From contig CAVPSX010000018.1 of the NCBI GenBank assembly GCA_963708515.1, positions 1 to 64,000 of the forward strand: 64,000 nucleotides of DNA, given 5' to 3'. Origin of the DNA: JAPLJM01 sp963708515. Lineage in GTDB: Bacteria; Desulfobacterota; Syntrophia; Syntrophales; Fen-1087. The notes beneath the pieces were generated by a model. It did no database searches, was not told the DNA's origin, and worked only from the letters and a program-made list of their open reading frames with translations. Below are positions 16,548-24,952 of the stretch, piece by piece. A program made the position numbers and the translations under genes. Each line of letters begins with the position of its first letter. Positions within the stretch are counted from its first letter, which is position 1.

Positions 16548-17144
16548 GTGAGCAGTATTTTTGATAAGCTTTTTGTAAGAGGAAAACATGTCTGTCCGTC
16601 ATGGTTATGTTTCACCTTTGACAATCCTCTGCGCAAAATATTCCAAGATCCATATAAAATTCTTGCACCTTACATCAGGCCTGGCTCCACGGTCGTGGAT
16701 ATCGGACCAGGAAAGGGTTATTTTACAATTCCTATGTGTAAGTTGGTGGGAAGAGAAGGAAGGGTCATTGCCGCAGATATTCAGGAAAGGATGCTGAGGG
16801 CCCTGCAGCAGAGGGCATCCGAAGCGGGGCTTGCTGCAAACCTCACCACACATCTTAGCAGACCCAATGACTTTTGTTTAGATGTGAAAGCCGATTTTGT
16901 ATTGGCGTTTTGGATGGTTCACGAAGTTCCGGAGCTCATGCACTTTTTTACGAATGTAAAAGAGATCATGAGACCGCAAGCCCTTTTTTTAATCGCTGAA
17001 CCTTTTTTCCATGTTACAAAAAGAAGTTTTCATAATACATTGAAAATAGCTCAGGAAATGGGATTCAAAATAGTCGATAGACCAGAGATATCGTTTAGCC
17101 ATGCGGCCATGTTGGCTTTACAGGAAATCAAGATTCCGGAGTGA
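16548..17144 (+). CDS. Class I SAM-dependent methyltransferase
   Basis: A 198-residue methyltransferase. Motif I reads VVDIGPGKGYFTIP and is followed by RVIAADIQERML; the fold then continues to FVLAFWMVHEVPELMHFF. The substrate is unknown; similar orphan methyltransferases are often annotated UbiE/arsenite-methyltransferase-like without evidence. GTG 16548 is chosen because GGAGG lies 8 nt before it, although the frame opens at 16449. Repeat sequence sits before and after it. Confidence 0.75.
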   Translation: MSSIFDKLFVRGKHVCPSWLCFTFDNPLRKIFQDPYKILAPYIRPGSTVVDIGPGKGYFTIPMCKLVGREGRVIAADIQERMLRALQQRASEAGLAANLTTHLSRPNDFCLDVKADFVLAFWMVHEVPELMHFFTNVKEIMRPQALFLIAEPFFHVTKRSFHNTLKIAQEMGFKIVDRPEISFSHAAMLALQEIKIPE

Positions 17145-17252
17145 TAGGATAGCATTTTGTTACGGATATCTTGCTGTACACAACAAAACACCAACCACCA
17201 CACGAATGCTTCCTTTCAAGTGGTAACTCGTGACCGCTCGGGAAAATATCCA

Positions 17253-17282
17253 TTGACATGCAAAAACATCCCCTCCTATACT
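17253..17282 (+). promoter_or_regulatory. Promoter facing the cassette array (Pc-like)
   Basis: TTGACA (17253-17258) and TATACT (17277-17282) are spaced by 18 bp and point towards the first cassette core site, 75 bp downstream. In integrons the first cassettes are driven by a promoter in this position. No integrase gene surrounds it here. Confidence 0.6.
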
Positions 17283-17356
17283 CCAACCCATCAAAAGCAA
17301 TGTTTTATCAATCTATATGCACCAATATGATGGAACGTATTCCCGTCTAGTACAAT

Positions 17357-17363
17357 GTTAGGC
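17357..17363 (+). other. Integron core recombination site (attI-like end)
   Basis: GTTAGGC fits the GTTRRRY core. No complementary RYYYAAC half lies upstream, so it is not an attC site; it is where an attI site would end and the first cassette begin. Confidence 0.5.
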
Positions 17364-17373
17364 CGAGTGAACT

Positions 17374-17823
17374 ATGAACATCGAGCGTCTGTATCCGATC
17401 TGGTTCGTCCTTTGTGCATTGTCAGGGGCGACCATCGGGAGTGTGACGGGGCGCGGGGCAATCCGCGGGCTGACCGGCGGCATGATAATAGCAGCCTTGC
17501 CGCTCTTCCTGCTAGGACTGACATATCTCCTTATGATGCTCTGGAGGCCCACCCTTCCGACCTGCCGTTGCCATCAGTGTAACTACAAGGGCTATGAATA
17601 CGTTGGGCCGAGTGAAGGTCTTCAGTCCGGCAGCTCTATTAAATTCAGATGCCCCCAATGTGGGAGAGTATATGAGCTGTCCCGTGATCGATTCAGTGAG
17701 CTTGCAAATGACGATCGTACGATTCCATTTATGCACCATACAAAATGGGGGCGATGGAAAGAGACAAAGGCCGAACAAACTCCTGCAGGCGACGTCGCTA
17801 AGAGCGCTGCGCCTGAGGAGTGA
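17374..17823 (+). CDS. Cassette protein: two-helix membrane protein with zinc ribbon
   Basis: A 149-residue unknown protein. Two hydrophobic segments (residues ~8-22 and ~33-57) are followed by a cytoplasmic-looking domain with CRCHQC and, about 35 residues on, CPQC, a probable zinc ribbon. The last 17 codons lie inside the attC site, common for cassette genes. It is the first gene after the core site and would be driven by the promoter at 17253. No function can be given. Confidence 0.6.
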   Translation: MNIERLYPIWFVLCALSGATIGSVTGRGAIRGLTGGMIIAALPLFLLGLTYLLMMLWRPTLPTCRCHQCNYKGYEYVGPSEGLQSGSSIKFRCPQCGRVYELSRDRFSELANDDRTIPFMHHTKWGRWKETKAEQTPAGDVAKSAAPEE

Positions 17824-17831
17824 CGTTAGCA
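17770..17831 (+). other. attC site 1
   Basis: GCCGAAC (17770-17776) and GTTAGCA (17825-17831) form the outer cores. Inside, ACTCC pairs with GGAGT and AGGCG with CGCCT, with unpaired bases between, as in the folded attC stem. The CDS reads through it. Confidence 0.65.
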
Positions 17832-17841
17832 AGAGGATAAA

Positions 17842-18174
17842 ATGAAACACATCGACATCTCTTTGTACAAATCGGCAGCAACTCTAAAAAGCATCGGCAA
17901 TGAGTATTCTATTTATGCTGATAGAATAGAACTAAAATGCAGGTTTCCCTTTATAACTAAAACATTGATCATTAATAAGGATGACATCATTTCAATTGAT
18001 ACATTTAAGCCACCCGTCTTTTGTACGTCAATAAAAGCACTTAAGCTTGATCTGGCAGATTTGAATGAACATGTAGGAATAAACAGAAAAAATGGATTCT
18101 TTAAGCAACTAAGATTTACTCCGGAAAATCCAAAAGAATTTGTTGCAAAAGTGAAAGAGCTATTTAAGTTATGA
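17842..18174 (+). CDS. Cassette protein of unknown function
   Basis: A 110-residue soluble protein, rich in beta-type segments (SIYADRIELKCRFP, TKTLIINKDDIISID) and ending in an amphipathic helix (EFVAKVKELF). The pattern recalls a pleckstrin-like (bPH) domain but I cannot confirm it. AT-rich compared with its neighbours, consistent with a cassette of separate origin. It starts 10 bp after attC 1; AGAGG precedes the ATG. Confidence 0.6.
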   Translation: MKHIDISLYKSAATLKSIGNEYSIYADRIELKCRFPFITKTLIINKDDIISIDTFKPPVFCTSIKALKLDLADLNEHVGINRKNGFFKQLRFTPENPKEFVAKVKELFKL

Positions 18175-18176
18175 AC

Positions 18177-18235
18177 TGCTAACCACACAATCCACGCGGA
18201 ACCGCTTTCGCGGGCCGGTGATCGTTACGTTAGCC
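18177..18235 (+). other. attC site 2
   Basis: TGCTAAC at the left and GTTAGCC at the right give a perfect GCTAAC/GTTAGC outer pairing. Inside, CAC-CGG pairs with CCGGTG with one extra base, and CCGC pairs with GCGG around a TTTC loop. It begins right after the stop codon of the second cassette gene. Confidence 0.75.
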
Positions 18236-18261
18236 CTCGCACGGGGGAGGATTCTGTATCG

Positions 18262-19164
18262 ATGAAAAGACTCGGTTGGCTGTTCGCAATGGTTATCCTT
18301 CTTCCCGGGATGGTACTTGCGGATGAGTGTAATTGGCATGACAAGAATAAAAGCGCGACGATACGGCAGGCATTGAAAAAAGGACTTGTTCTGTATGGCC
18401 GGGACTCCTATCCATCCATGGTGATCGACTCGGTCGTGATCCGCGCGGCGTCAGAAACGGCGAACGAGATCCTCATTAACGGCATCTCCTCCATAGATTT
18501 TAGAAGCACCTACACCAGATCCGGAGAATCAGAATTCAAGAACATAGGTCCATCGCTCGGATGCGAGTTGTATGGAAAAGCGGATGTGGTCAGGTTCTCT
18601 GGCCGCGAGCAGTTTCCTGATCCTCCGACTCCCACCATAACCCTGGCGTCCTACTGCCAGAACTCACTTGACGACAGCAGGCTGCTTACTCCCTTTGAGG
18701 CCACGCTTTTCCAGGCACTGAATCAGCCGTACTGCGTCAGATTTGAGGATCAAGTTTTTGATCCATTCGGCATGGGCAGGGAGTCCGCCCGGAGGTCCCA
18801 GCCGATCCCGCCCTGGGAATCGGTCAAGAGCCTCTATGTCGCGGTCATGGTTCCCAGGAGCATGACGAAGCAGAAGTACACGCTGGAGATAAGGACCATC
18901 GTGACGCTGGCGAGCGATCCTCAATGCGTGGCTTGCTACCCGGAGGTTGATTGTTCGAAGCTCACCACGGAAAAGATATCATCGAGAAATGAACCGCTCA
19001 CCATGTCCGGTGATAAGCATTGGACCGTCATTCCGCTCAAGGAAATTGAAGGCCTGAACTTCGCCGAAGAGGTGTATGCTCTCCGGTTCCAAATGCGGCT
19101 CAAGGCCGGAGAGAAGGTCGTTGATTACCGTGCGTGGGACATTTCCTGGCCTCAATGCATGTAA
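18262..19164 (+). CDS. Cassette protein: exported protein of unknown function
   Basis: A 300-residue protein with a clear Sec signal peptide: basic MKRLGW, a hydrophobic core, and a predicted cut after VLA. The mature part contains several cysteines (CNW, CELYG, CQNS, CVACYPEVDCS) likely to form disulfides. GGGGGAGG lies 11 nt before the ATG. I recognise no family. It follows attC 2 in the same orientation, so it belongs to the cassette array. Confidence 0.6.
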   Translation: MKRLGWLFAMVILLPGMVLADECNWHDKNKSATIRQALKKGLVLYGRDSYPSMVIDSVVIRAASETANEILINGISSIDFRSTYTRSGESEFKNIGPSLGCELYGKADVVRFSGREQFPDPPTPTITLASYCQNSLDDSRLLTPFEATLFQALNQPYCVRFEDQVFDPFGMGRESARRSQPIPPWESVKSLYVAVMVPRSMTKQKYTLEIRTIVTLASDPQCVACYPEVDCSKLTTEKISSRNEPLTMSGDKHWTVIPLKEIEGLNFAEEVYALRFQMRLKAGEKVVDYRAWDISWPQCM

Positions 19165-19233
19165 GGCCACGAGCATGATACGGGAAGACATGCGTGATCT
19201 GTTCGTAGAACAAGAAAGGCGCGTAGAGGGCAT

Positions 19234-20563
19234 ATGATCTGGATCCTTCGTTTTTTATCATTATGCCACTTCGGATGGGGTTCGGCGTATCTTGCAGCAG
19301 CCGGATGGGTCAGTGTATTCGGCGCTTCGGATACTCCCACATATGTCGACTGGCACCATCTGGACGAACATTCCCGCGGCCCTGTCATTTGGGGCGATGC
19401 ACGCCTCCCTCCCCGCGGTCCTTGGTGCGTGGATGTTCATCCTGGGGCGCAGGCTGTGGTCGCCGGGAGAGAGGCTGCTGACGACGCTGCTCTGGACGCA
19501 CGGGGTGCTGTTCGTGCTCGGCGCCCTGGCCGTGTACATGGGTATTCACTCCGTGGAGGCCATGGAACTCAGCACCGCGCGCGGCGGCGGTCTCCTCGGC
19601 CCCCTGGCCTATTTCCCGCTGCTGTTCGGCATTCCCCTCGTGGTATTAGCGTTCTTCTCCCTTTTCGTTGCCCTGCTTGTATTTCCCCGATATTCCCCGG
19701 GGCAGGTGCTGCCGAGCGACGTTTCTCTTGAGCGGCCTGCAACGATCGCCACAAAAATCCTCGCGCTGCTGTCGCTCGCGCTCCTGACCGCCTTCATTCT
19801 GTTCAGCGGGCTGAGTCCCTTCCTGCCGGCTGCTCAGCGCCGGGAGCCTGCAGAAGCCATTGACACCTTGCCTGCCCGAACGAGAACGGAGATCGCCGCC
19901 CTTCGCGAGATCGTGAGCAAACCGCCCAGGGACTCGAACGCGTTCTTTCGAAGCGCGGTCATGAACGGTCGCCTGGGTGTTCTGATGCTGGCCGACCGGG
20001 AGGCGACTCTGGCACTGACGGCCGCCAACATACCGGCCGCGTTCGACTGCCTTGACGACCTGGATCGTGAGCATGCGAAGATCATGGAGAAGATCAACAA
20101 GCAAAGCGGCCTGCGCACCCGGGCGGACGGGGAGACGGAGGATGCGTTCCTCGACCATCTCAACAATTCGAACGATTTGCTGTCAGCCCTCAGGGACGTC
20201 CAGCGCATCCCGGCGGGGTTGGAGCCCCTCCTTGCGTATCGGGCAACCCGCAAAGGCTCCGCGCGGACGGTGGCCATATCCCTGATCGGCAAGCTCGACA
20301 TCCCGGCAGACAAGCGAAGCTGGCTCCTATTCTCCTACGTTGCTCATGGAGACGAGGAAGCAGCCACTGCCTCCCTTCGCGCGCTGGCACATCTGGGTGC
20401 TCAGGCGGAGCCTGTAGTAGAAGAGCTGAAGCGCCTCGGAGAGGAGTACTGGAAGAATCCGGCAACTGCCGCTCTCTCCTGGTCCGTCAATCAGACAGTA
20501 GAAGAGATAGAAAAGAAGGTGAATAATGATGCTTCAAAGGCCCGGGAAAAGGCCCCGCGCTGA
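19234..20563 (+). CDS. Membrane protein of unknown function, probable frameshift
   Basis: The larger frame (open from 19292, first ATG 19343) encodes several membrane helices, for example SFGAMHASLPAVLGAWMFIL and FPLLFGIPLVVLAFFSLFVA, followed by a soluble, helical, Arg/Ala/Glu-rich C-terminal half to 20563. A different frame from ATG 19234, with GAGG before it, encodes a plausible first helix (FGWGSAYLAAAGWVSVFG). Joining the two by a one-base shift at about 19320-19370 gives a sensible protein of some 443 residues. No attC is visible between this gene and the previous one, so they may share a cassette. GC-rich against its neighbours. Confidence 0.5.
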
Positions 20564-20680
20564 CTCGCATATTGACCGAACAGATTTCATTGCCCATGAT
20601 ACGCTTTACTGTAGTCGTTCAGATAATAACGAGTTGGCGTTCGCATGGGTGAGCTGGATACTATCTCAGGAGAGTGAAAC

Positions 20681-21058
20681 ATGAATTTAAAAAACTTGAA
20701 GTTCACACTTCTCATCAGCAGTTTCCTTATTCTTAGTCAGAGCATTGGCCAGGCTGAATATCCTGCGGATTTCTCAAGGTGGCAAGCGTGCCGATCAAGT
20801 GAAGACTGCACGATCAGTAAAGATCCTTGCGAAAACTATGTTGGGGTGAACAGGTTCTATTTTCAAGAATACACCAGTTGGTCAGAAAAGGAACTCTGGC
20901 ATTGCAGAGCGCTTACCGTTAATGATATGAGCCAGGACACGCGTATTGTATGCCTCGATTCTGTGTGTCGGGTTGGGAAGCTGACAGGAATTCGAACAAT
21001 AAGGCCTGAAGATGTTAAAACAATTGACAATGTCTATAAATCAAGAAGAAAGAACTGA
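20681..21058 (+). CDS. Cassette protein: small exported Cys-rich protein
   Basis: A 125-residue protein with a signal peptide (KFTLLISSFLILSQSIGQAE) and six cysteines in the mature part, including CRSSEDC and DPCENYVGVN. That spacing is reminiscent of small secreted proteins often seen in integron cassettes, but I can name no family. AGGAGA precedes the ATG by 8 nt. An attC site begins 29 bp after the stop. Confidence 0.65.
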   Translation: MNLKNLKFTLLISSFLILSQSIGQAEYPADFSRWQACRSSEDCTISKDPCENYVGVNRFYFQEYTSWSEKELWHCRALTVNDMSQDTRIVCLDSVCRVGKLTGIRTIRPEDVKTIDNVYKSRRKN

Positions 21059-21086
21059 AGCGTCAAACTGAAACGTCGAATCAAAC

Positions 21087-21134
21087 GACTAACCAATCGT
21101 TCAACCCGCCAAGCGGGTTAATTCATTGTTAGAT
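21087..21134 (+). other. attC site 3
   Basis: GACTAAC (21087-21093) and GTTAGAT (21128-21134) flank AACCCGC-CAA-GCGGGTT, a perfect 7-bp inner stem, with CGTTCAA and TTAATTCA on either side. The layout follows attC sites of mobile integron cassettes such as aadA closely. It closes the visible array. Confidence 0.85.
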
Positions 21135-21401
21135 CAATCATTTCAAACGCAAATCCTCGCCTCAATTTCAAACTGAAAGTTACTGCTTTGTAGGTAGCGG
21201 TATGAACCAGGGCAGCTCACCCCTTATAACACACTCCAGATTGTCTAAAGAAACCAGACCACCTCAAACTACAATAAACTAATCGCGCGTGACTGCTTTT
21301 CAGATGAGGACGTTACAGGGTCTCTTGATATGAGGTAGCCATTCAAATAATTGTTGTAATAATTACAACGAATGTTGTATGCTTTACAACAAGAGAGGCA
21401 C
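21135..21401. other. Intergenic region before the MNT-HEPN pair
   Basis: No gene is seen between attC 3 and the nucleotidyltransferase start. The last 50 bp contain the tandem operator listed next; the rest shows nothing I can name. Confidence 0.5.
21353..21390 (+). promoter_or_regulatory. Tandem palindromic operator of the MNT-HEPN operon
   Basis: Two sites of the form GTTGTA-N5-TACAAC lie at 21353-21369 and 21374-21390, 21 bp centre to centre (two helical turns, same DNA face). The first is a perfect 17-bp palindrome. They end 11 bp before the start of a gene with its own HTH domain, so autorepression is the simple reading. Confidence 0.7.
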
Positions 21402-21989
21402 ATGATGCTGGTTAAATTGTTTACATCAAAATTGAGAGCAGAAATCCTCGCGCTCTTTTTCTCGCGACCGGAAGAGGCCTTATATTTAGGTGAGATAGTA
21501 AAGCTGACAGGAGAGGATCGTGGCAACATCAGCCGGGAACTTCGGAACCTCGAAAGTATCGGTTTGCTTACCAGCCGGAAAGAGGGAAACCTGAAGTACT
21601 ATTCATCGAACAAGGATTTCCTGCTATACGATGAACTTAAATCAATTATTCTCAAAACAAGAGGAGCAGTTGGCGCACTCAAAGAAATGCTCTCAAGGGC
21701 GAAGAAAATTGATTATGCTTTCATCTATGGGTCAATCGCCTCCGGCACAGAGACGACAAAGAGCGATATCGACCTGATGGTCATCGGAGAGATTTCACTG
21801 GAGAGTCTTCTGAGGCTCATGAGAGGCCCTGAAAAGGCCCTTGGAAGGGAGATCAATCCATCTTTGTATGGTGTTAAAGAATATAAGGGCCGAATGAAAA
21901 AGAAAGACCCGTTTATTGTTCAGGTCATGAATGAGCCAAGAATAATGCTCATGGGGGATGAGGATGGGTTACGAAGCACTGCTGGCTAA
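21402..21989 (+). CDS. HTH-nucleotidyltransferase (MNT) antitoxin-like protein
   Basis: About 195 residues. Residues 1-75 form an ArsR/MarR-like winged helix (LYLGEIVKLTGEDRGNISRE, then GLLTSRKEGNLKYY); residues ~100-150 hold a minimal nucleotidyltransferase with GSIASGTETTKSDIDLMVIG, giving the GSxxxG and DxD residues. Such proteins pair with HEPN toxins and can inactivate them by nucleotide transfer. Starts at 21402 and 21405 are both possible behind GAGAGG. It overlaps the HEPN gene by 32 bp. Tandem operators upstream suggest its HTH domain represses the pair. Confidence 0.8.
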   Translation: MMLVKLFTSKLRAEILALFFSRPEEALYLGEIVKLTGEDRGNISRELRNLESIGLLTSRKEGNLKYYSSNKDFLLYDELKSIILKTRGAVGALKEMLSRAKKIDYAFIYGSIASGTETTKSDIDLMVIGEISLESLLRLMRGPEKALGREINPSLYGVKEYKGRMKKKDPFIVQVMNEPRIMLMGDEDGLRSTAG

Positions 21990-22395
21990 AAAACTGATCA
22001 AGCCTTTCAAGGCCAGAGATCAGCAGATCAAAAGGCAAATGGAGCTTGTGATCCGGGATCTGAAAGTGGCAAAAGCAATGCTCGGGGTAAACAACTACTG
22101 GACATACAGCATCGCCTACAACGCGATTCTCCAGGCTGTCCGGGCTCTGATGTATGAGGAAGGGTTCAGACCCATTGGAGAAGGGCAGCATAAAACGGTA
22201 ATCCTGTTTGCCGAAATTGCCCTGGGTGAAATGTTTGAAGATGAGGTCACTTTTTTTGTTAAAATGCGTACGAAGCGGAACCAGGCCGTGTATGATACAG
22301 TAGGACTTGTGTCCGAAGATGAGGTGAAGCAATCCTTGGCATTTGCCAAAAAGTTTGTCGGCAAAATAGAAAATATGTTAAAAATACAGAGATAA
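21958..22395 (+). CDS. HEPN-domain protein, probable toxin partner
   Basis: A 145-residue all-helical HEPN protein: IRDLKVAKAMLGVNNYWTYS and YNAILQAVRALMYEEGFRP are typical of the fold. The usual RNase motif is Rx4-6H near the C-terminal helix; here the segment is KRNQAVYDT, with Tyr where His is often found. Translationally coupled to the nucleotidyltransferase. It may be an RNase toxin of the HepT type, a substrate for nucleotide transfer on the Tyr, or a non-toxic partner. Confidence 0.75.
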   Translation: MRMGYEALLAKKLIKPFKARDQQIKRQMELVIRDLKVAKAMLGVNNYWTYSIAYNAILQAVRALMYEEGFRPIGEGQHKTVILFAEIALGEMFEDEVTFFVKMRTKRNQAVYDTVGLVSEDEVKQSLAFAKKFVGKIENMLKIQR

Positions 22396-22496
22396 AGGCA
22401 AGACTCTGTATTATTTGAGAAATCGTCAATTTTCTTAAATATCCCCATCGGGCAGGCAATCCGTGCAAAAATGGGTGTGTTGCACGTCAAAGCAGC

Positions 22497-23096
22497 ATGA
22501 CCACTGACGCCATTTTAGCGATGATCTTTCGTCTAACATTAAAACTTGCGAAGAAAATCGGCATCGCTCCCTTATCGACCCTGCCATCCGATAAGGAAAA
22601 AAACCCCTTGATTGACTGGAGTGCGCATTTGTTCACGGCACAGCGCACCCAATACATCCTCATAACAAACACTGTGACACTATATTCCATGGTCATGTCC
22701 GGAAGGGGGATTGTGAACGATAGTCAGTTTATTCTAGGGGCATTATCCTATATGAAAGAGTTTATGTTCATCGGCGGGGACAAAGGCATCTTTGAGAAGT
22801 TGCTTGAACCGGAAAGCCACGATGTATTCTTTTCTAAAATCGTTGACCGGCGCGTTATGGGATCAATGAACGATTTTGTATTTCAGGCGAAAGTCCATCT
22901 CATTGAGTGCCGGCAATCGCCACTTGATGTTTCATTTCTGCTCAATGACTCTCCTATGTCGTATTTGAATTATAGTCGTCCGAAGGATGAATTCAGAAAA
23001 CTGCTCTATAAAGACAGTGAGTCATCATGTAAAAGACAATGGGAGGATAATGTAATTTATATTAACGCTCTCCGGACGCCCACAACAAAAAATTGA
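22497..23096 (+). CDS. Unknown protein, resembles DUF6933
   Basis: A protein of up to 199 residues. FRLTLKLAKKIGI, then NPLIDWSAHLFTAQRTQYIL and TNTVTLYSMVMSGRGI, recall a widespread family of unknown function (DUF6933, from memory). ATG 22521 (MIFRLTLK) is the more family-like start; neither has a clear ribosome binding site. It stands alone with no operon partner, behind the MNT-HEPN pair. Confidence 0.65.
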   Translation: MTTDAILAMIFRLTLKLAKKIGIAPLSTLPSDKEKNPLIDWSAHLFTAQRTQYILITNTVTLYSMVMSGRGIVNDSQFILGALSYMKEFMFIGGDKGIFEKLLEPESHDVFFSKIVDRRVMGSMNDFVFQAKVHLIECRQSPLDVSFLLNDSPMSYLNYSRPKDEFRKLLYKDSESSCKRQWEDNVIYINALRTPTTKN

Positions 23097-23316
23097 TTAT
23101 CACCCTAAAATGAACATGACCGGCTCCATGGATATCTCTCCTGGTCTCGCCTAAACAGTGCAGGTTGAAAGCCGCTACACAAAAAGATTCCACTCCAATC
23201 ATTGACTACCAATCAAAATTCATCTTCGATAAGGACGATTGAACCGGCTAAGCGGTCATTATCATTATAAACAATGTCCCATTCCCAGCTTATCCACTAC
23301 CAGACTTTCTTACTAT

Positions 23317-23345
23317 TTGACAATCCCGGGTCGTTTAATTATAGT
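23317..23345 (+). promoter_or_regulatory. Consensus-like sigma-70 promoter
   Basis: TTGACA (23317-23322), 17-bp spacer, TATAGT (23340-23345). Transcription would start near 23352, leaving a leader of about 26 nt before the polyprenyl synthase ATG. Confidence 0.75.
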
Positions 23346-23377
23346 TCCCGAAATCCAATCTCAAGGGTCCTCTTTTT

Positions 23378-24352
23378 ATGCAGATGCAGGATGTGTTTCA
23401 ACGTTACAGCGATGATCTGAAGCGCGTGGAGGAATGCCTGGATTTTCACGTGCGCTCTGAAATCGATCTGATTCCAGAAATCATTCAGCATCTTATCGGC
23501 AGCGGCGGCAAGCGCTTCCGGCCGCTTCTGCTTTTGATCTGCGCCGATCTGTGCGGTTACCGGGGGCGGAAGTGTTACACGCTGTCGGCCGTCATCGAAT
23601 TCATCCACACGGCGACGCTGCTGCATGACGATGTCATCGATCATGCCAAAACCCGGCGCGGGAAGGTCTCGGCCAACAACGTCTGGGGCAATGCGGCAAG
23701 CGTCCTGGTCGGCGATTTTCTCTACTCCAAGGCCTTCAAGCTCATGGCCGACGATGACAATCTGGCCGTCATCAAGCTTATGTCCGCGACAACCAACGTC
23801 ATGTCTGAAGGCGAGGTTTTTCAGCTCGTCAAATGCGGCGACATTGCGATCACCGAAGCGGAATACCTGACCATCATCGAAAAAAAGACATCCATTCTCA
23901 TGTCGGCGGCCTGCGCCTCGGGCGCGATCCTGGGCAACGCATCACCAAAGCAGATTGAAGCCCTGGCCCGATTCGGCCTGCGGCTCGGTTCGGCTTTCCA
24001 GATCACCGATGACACGCTTGATTACACAGCCCTGGAAGAGGAATTCGGCAAGAACATCGGCAAGGATCTGGAAGAAGGGAAAATGACGCTTCCGTTAATC
24101 CATGCCCTCAAGCATTGCACGCCCGCCGAAAAGGACAGGATCAGGATAATTATTCAAAGCAAAGGCGCGGACGCAAACGCCGTTCGCGAAATCGTGACCG
24201 TCATCAACCGGTACGGCGGCATCAGCGCCGCCTTGAACAAGGCCGGAACCTACATTGACGAGGGCAAGGCGTCTCTGTCTGTCTTCGAGGATTCCGAGGC
24301 CAAGGCCGCCCTTTTCACCGTTGCGGATTTCATCATGGAAAGACGTATCTGA
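23378..24352 (+). CDS. ispB: Trans-polyprenyl diphosphate synthase (octaprenyl-type)
   Basis: A 324-residue prenyl chain elongating enzyme adding isopentenyl units to make the side chain of a respiratory quinone or a related lipid. The first Asp-rich motif is DDVID (residues ~86-90), the second DDTLD, with GGKRFRP and KTRRGK basic patches. No bulky residues block the pocket before the first motif, fitting a long-chain product; the exact length is not certain. A strong promoter lies 33 bp upstream. Confidence 0.88.
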   Translation: MQMQDVFQRYSDDLKRVEECLDFHVRSEIDLIPEIIQHLIGSGGKRFRPLLLLICADLCGYRGRKCYTLSAVIEFIHTATLLHDDVIDHAKTRRGKVSANNVWGNAASVLVGDFLYSKAFKLMADDDNLAVIKLMSATTNVMSEGEVFQLVKCGDIAITEAEYLTIIEKKTSILMSAACASGAILGNASPKQIEALARFGLRLGSAFQITDDTLDYTALEEEFGKNIGKDLEEGKMTLPLIHALKHCTPAEKDRIRIIIQSKGADANAVREIVTVINRYGGISAALNKAGTYIDEGKASLSVFEDSEAKAALFTVADFIMERRI

Positions 24353-24401
24353 ACCGGGACCTGTTCACAACAAAAGATGATCACTTATCTTGCATAGATC
24401 C

Positions 24402-24860
24402 ATGAGAATGTATTATTTTGAAGACTTCAAACCGGGGGATCGCTTCGAGTCGCCGGGCATGACCATGACGGAGGGCGCGATCATCGATTTCGCCGCACGT
24501 TTTGATCCGCAGCCTTTTCACACGGATCGCGTCGCTGCTGAAAAATCGATTTACGGCGGCCTGATCGCCAGCGGCATCCACACGATCGCTGTCTCATTCC
24601 GTCTGCTGCTGCAGACAGGCGTGCTGGCCAGCAATCTGGGATCGCCGGGTTTCGATGAGCTGCGCTGGCTCCGGCCCGTCCGTCCCGGCGATATGCTGCG
24701 GGCCGTGGGCGAAGTCGTTGAGGTCCGACCGTCGACCTCCCGCCCAGACCGCGGCACGGTTCGTTTCCGCTGCACCACACTGAATCAAAAGGACGAACCC
24801 GTGCAAACGGTTTACTGCAATCAACTGCTGCAACGGCGTCCGGCGGATCAGAAATCATGA
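24402..24860 (+). CDS. MaoC-like hotdog dehydratase
   Basis: A 152-residue MaoC-family protein that would hydrate an enoyl-CoA or a related thioester. The hydratase motif is visible in FDPQPFHTD (Asp and His five apart) followed by YGGLIASGIHT. ATG 24402 or 24408 begins the family-like MYYFEDFKPGDRF. It follows the prenyl synthase by about 50 bp and precedes a nitroreductase; the link to either is not obvious. Confidence 0.82.
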   Translation: MRMYYFEDFKPGDRFESPGMTMTEGAIIDFAARFDPQPFHTDRVAAEKSIYGGLIASGIHTIAVSFRLLLQTGVLASNLGSPGFDELRWLRPVRPGDMLRAVGEVVEVRPSTSRPDRGTVRFRCTTLNQKDEPVQTVYCNQLLQRRPADQKS

Positions 24861-24952
24861 TTATGAAAATATGATCGCATCAGCGCGGAAAAGATTTTGT
24901 GCTGCGGCGAAGCCGTTTTCAGCGCTTTCGTTATGGCATCAGGGAGGCAACG

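Noticed and set aside
20577..20645. Possible fourth attC between the last two cassette genes
   Set aside because: ACCGAAC and GTTCGCA could pair at the ends, but no inner stem is visible and the core does not fit GTTRRRY.
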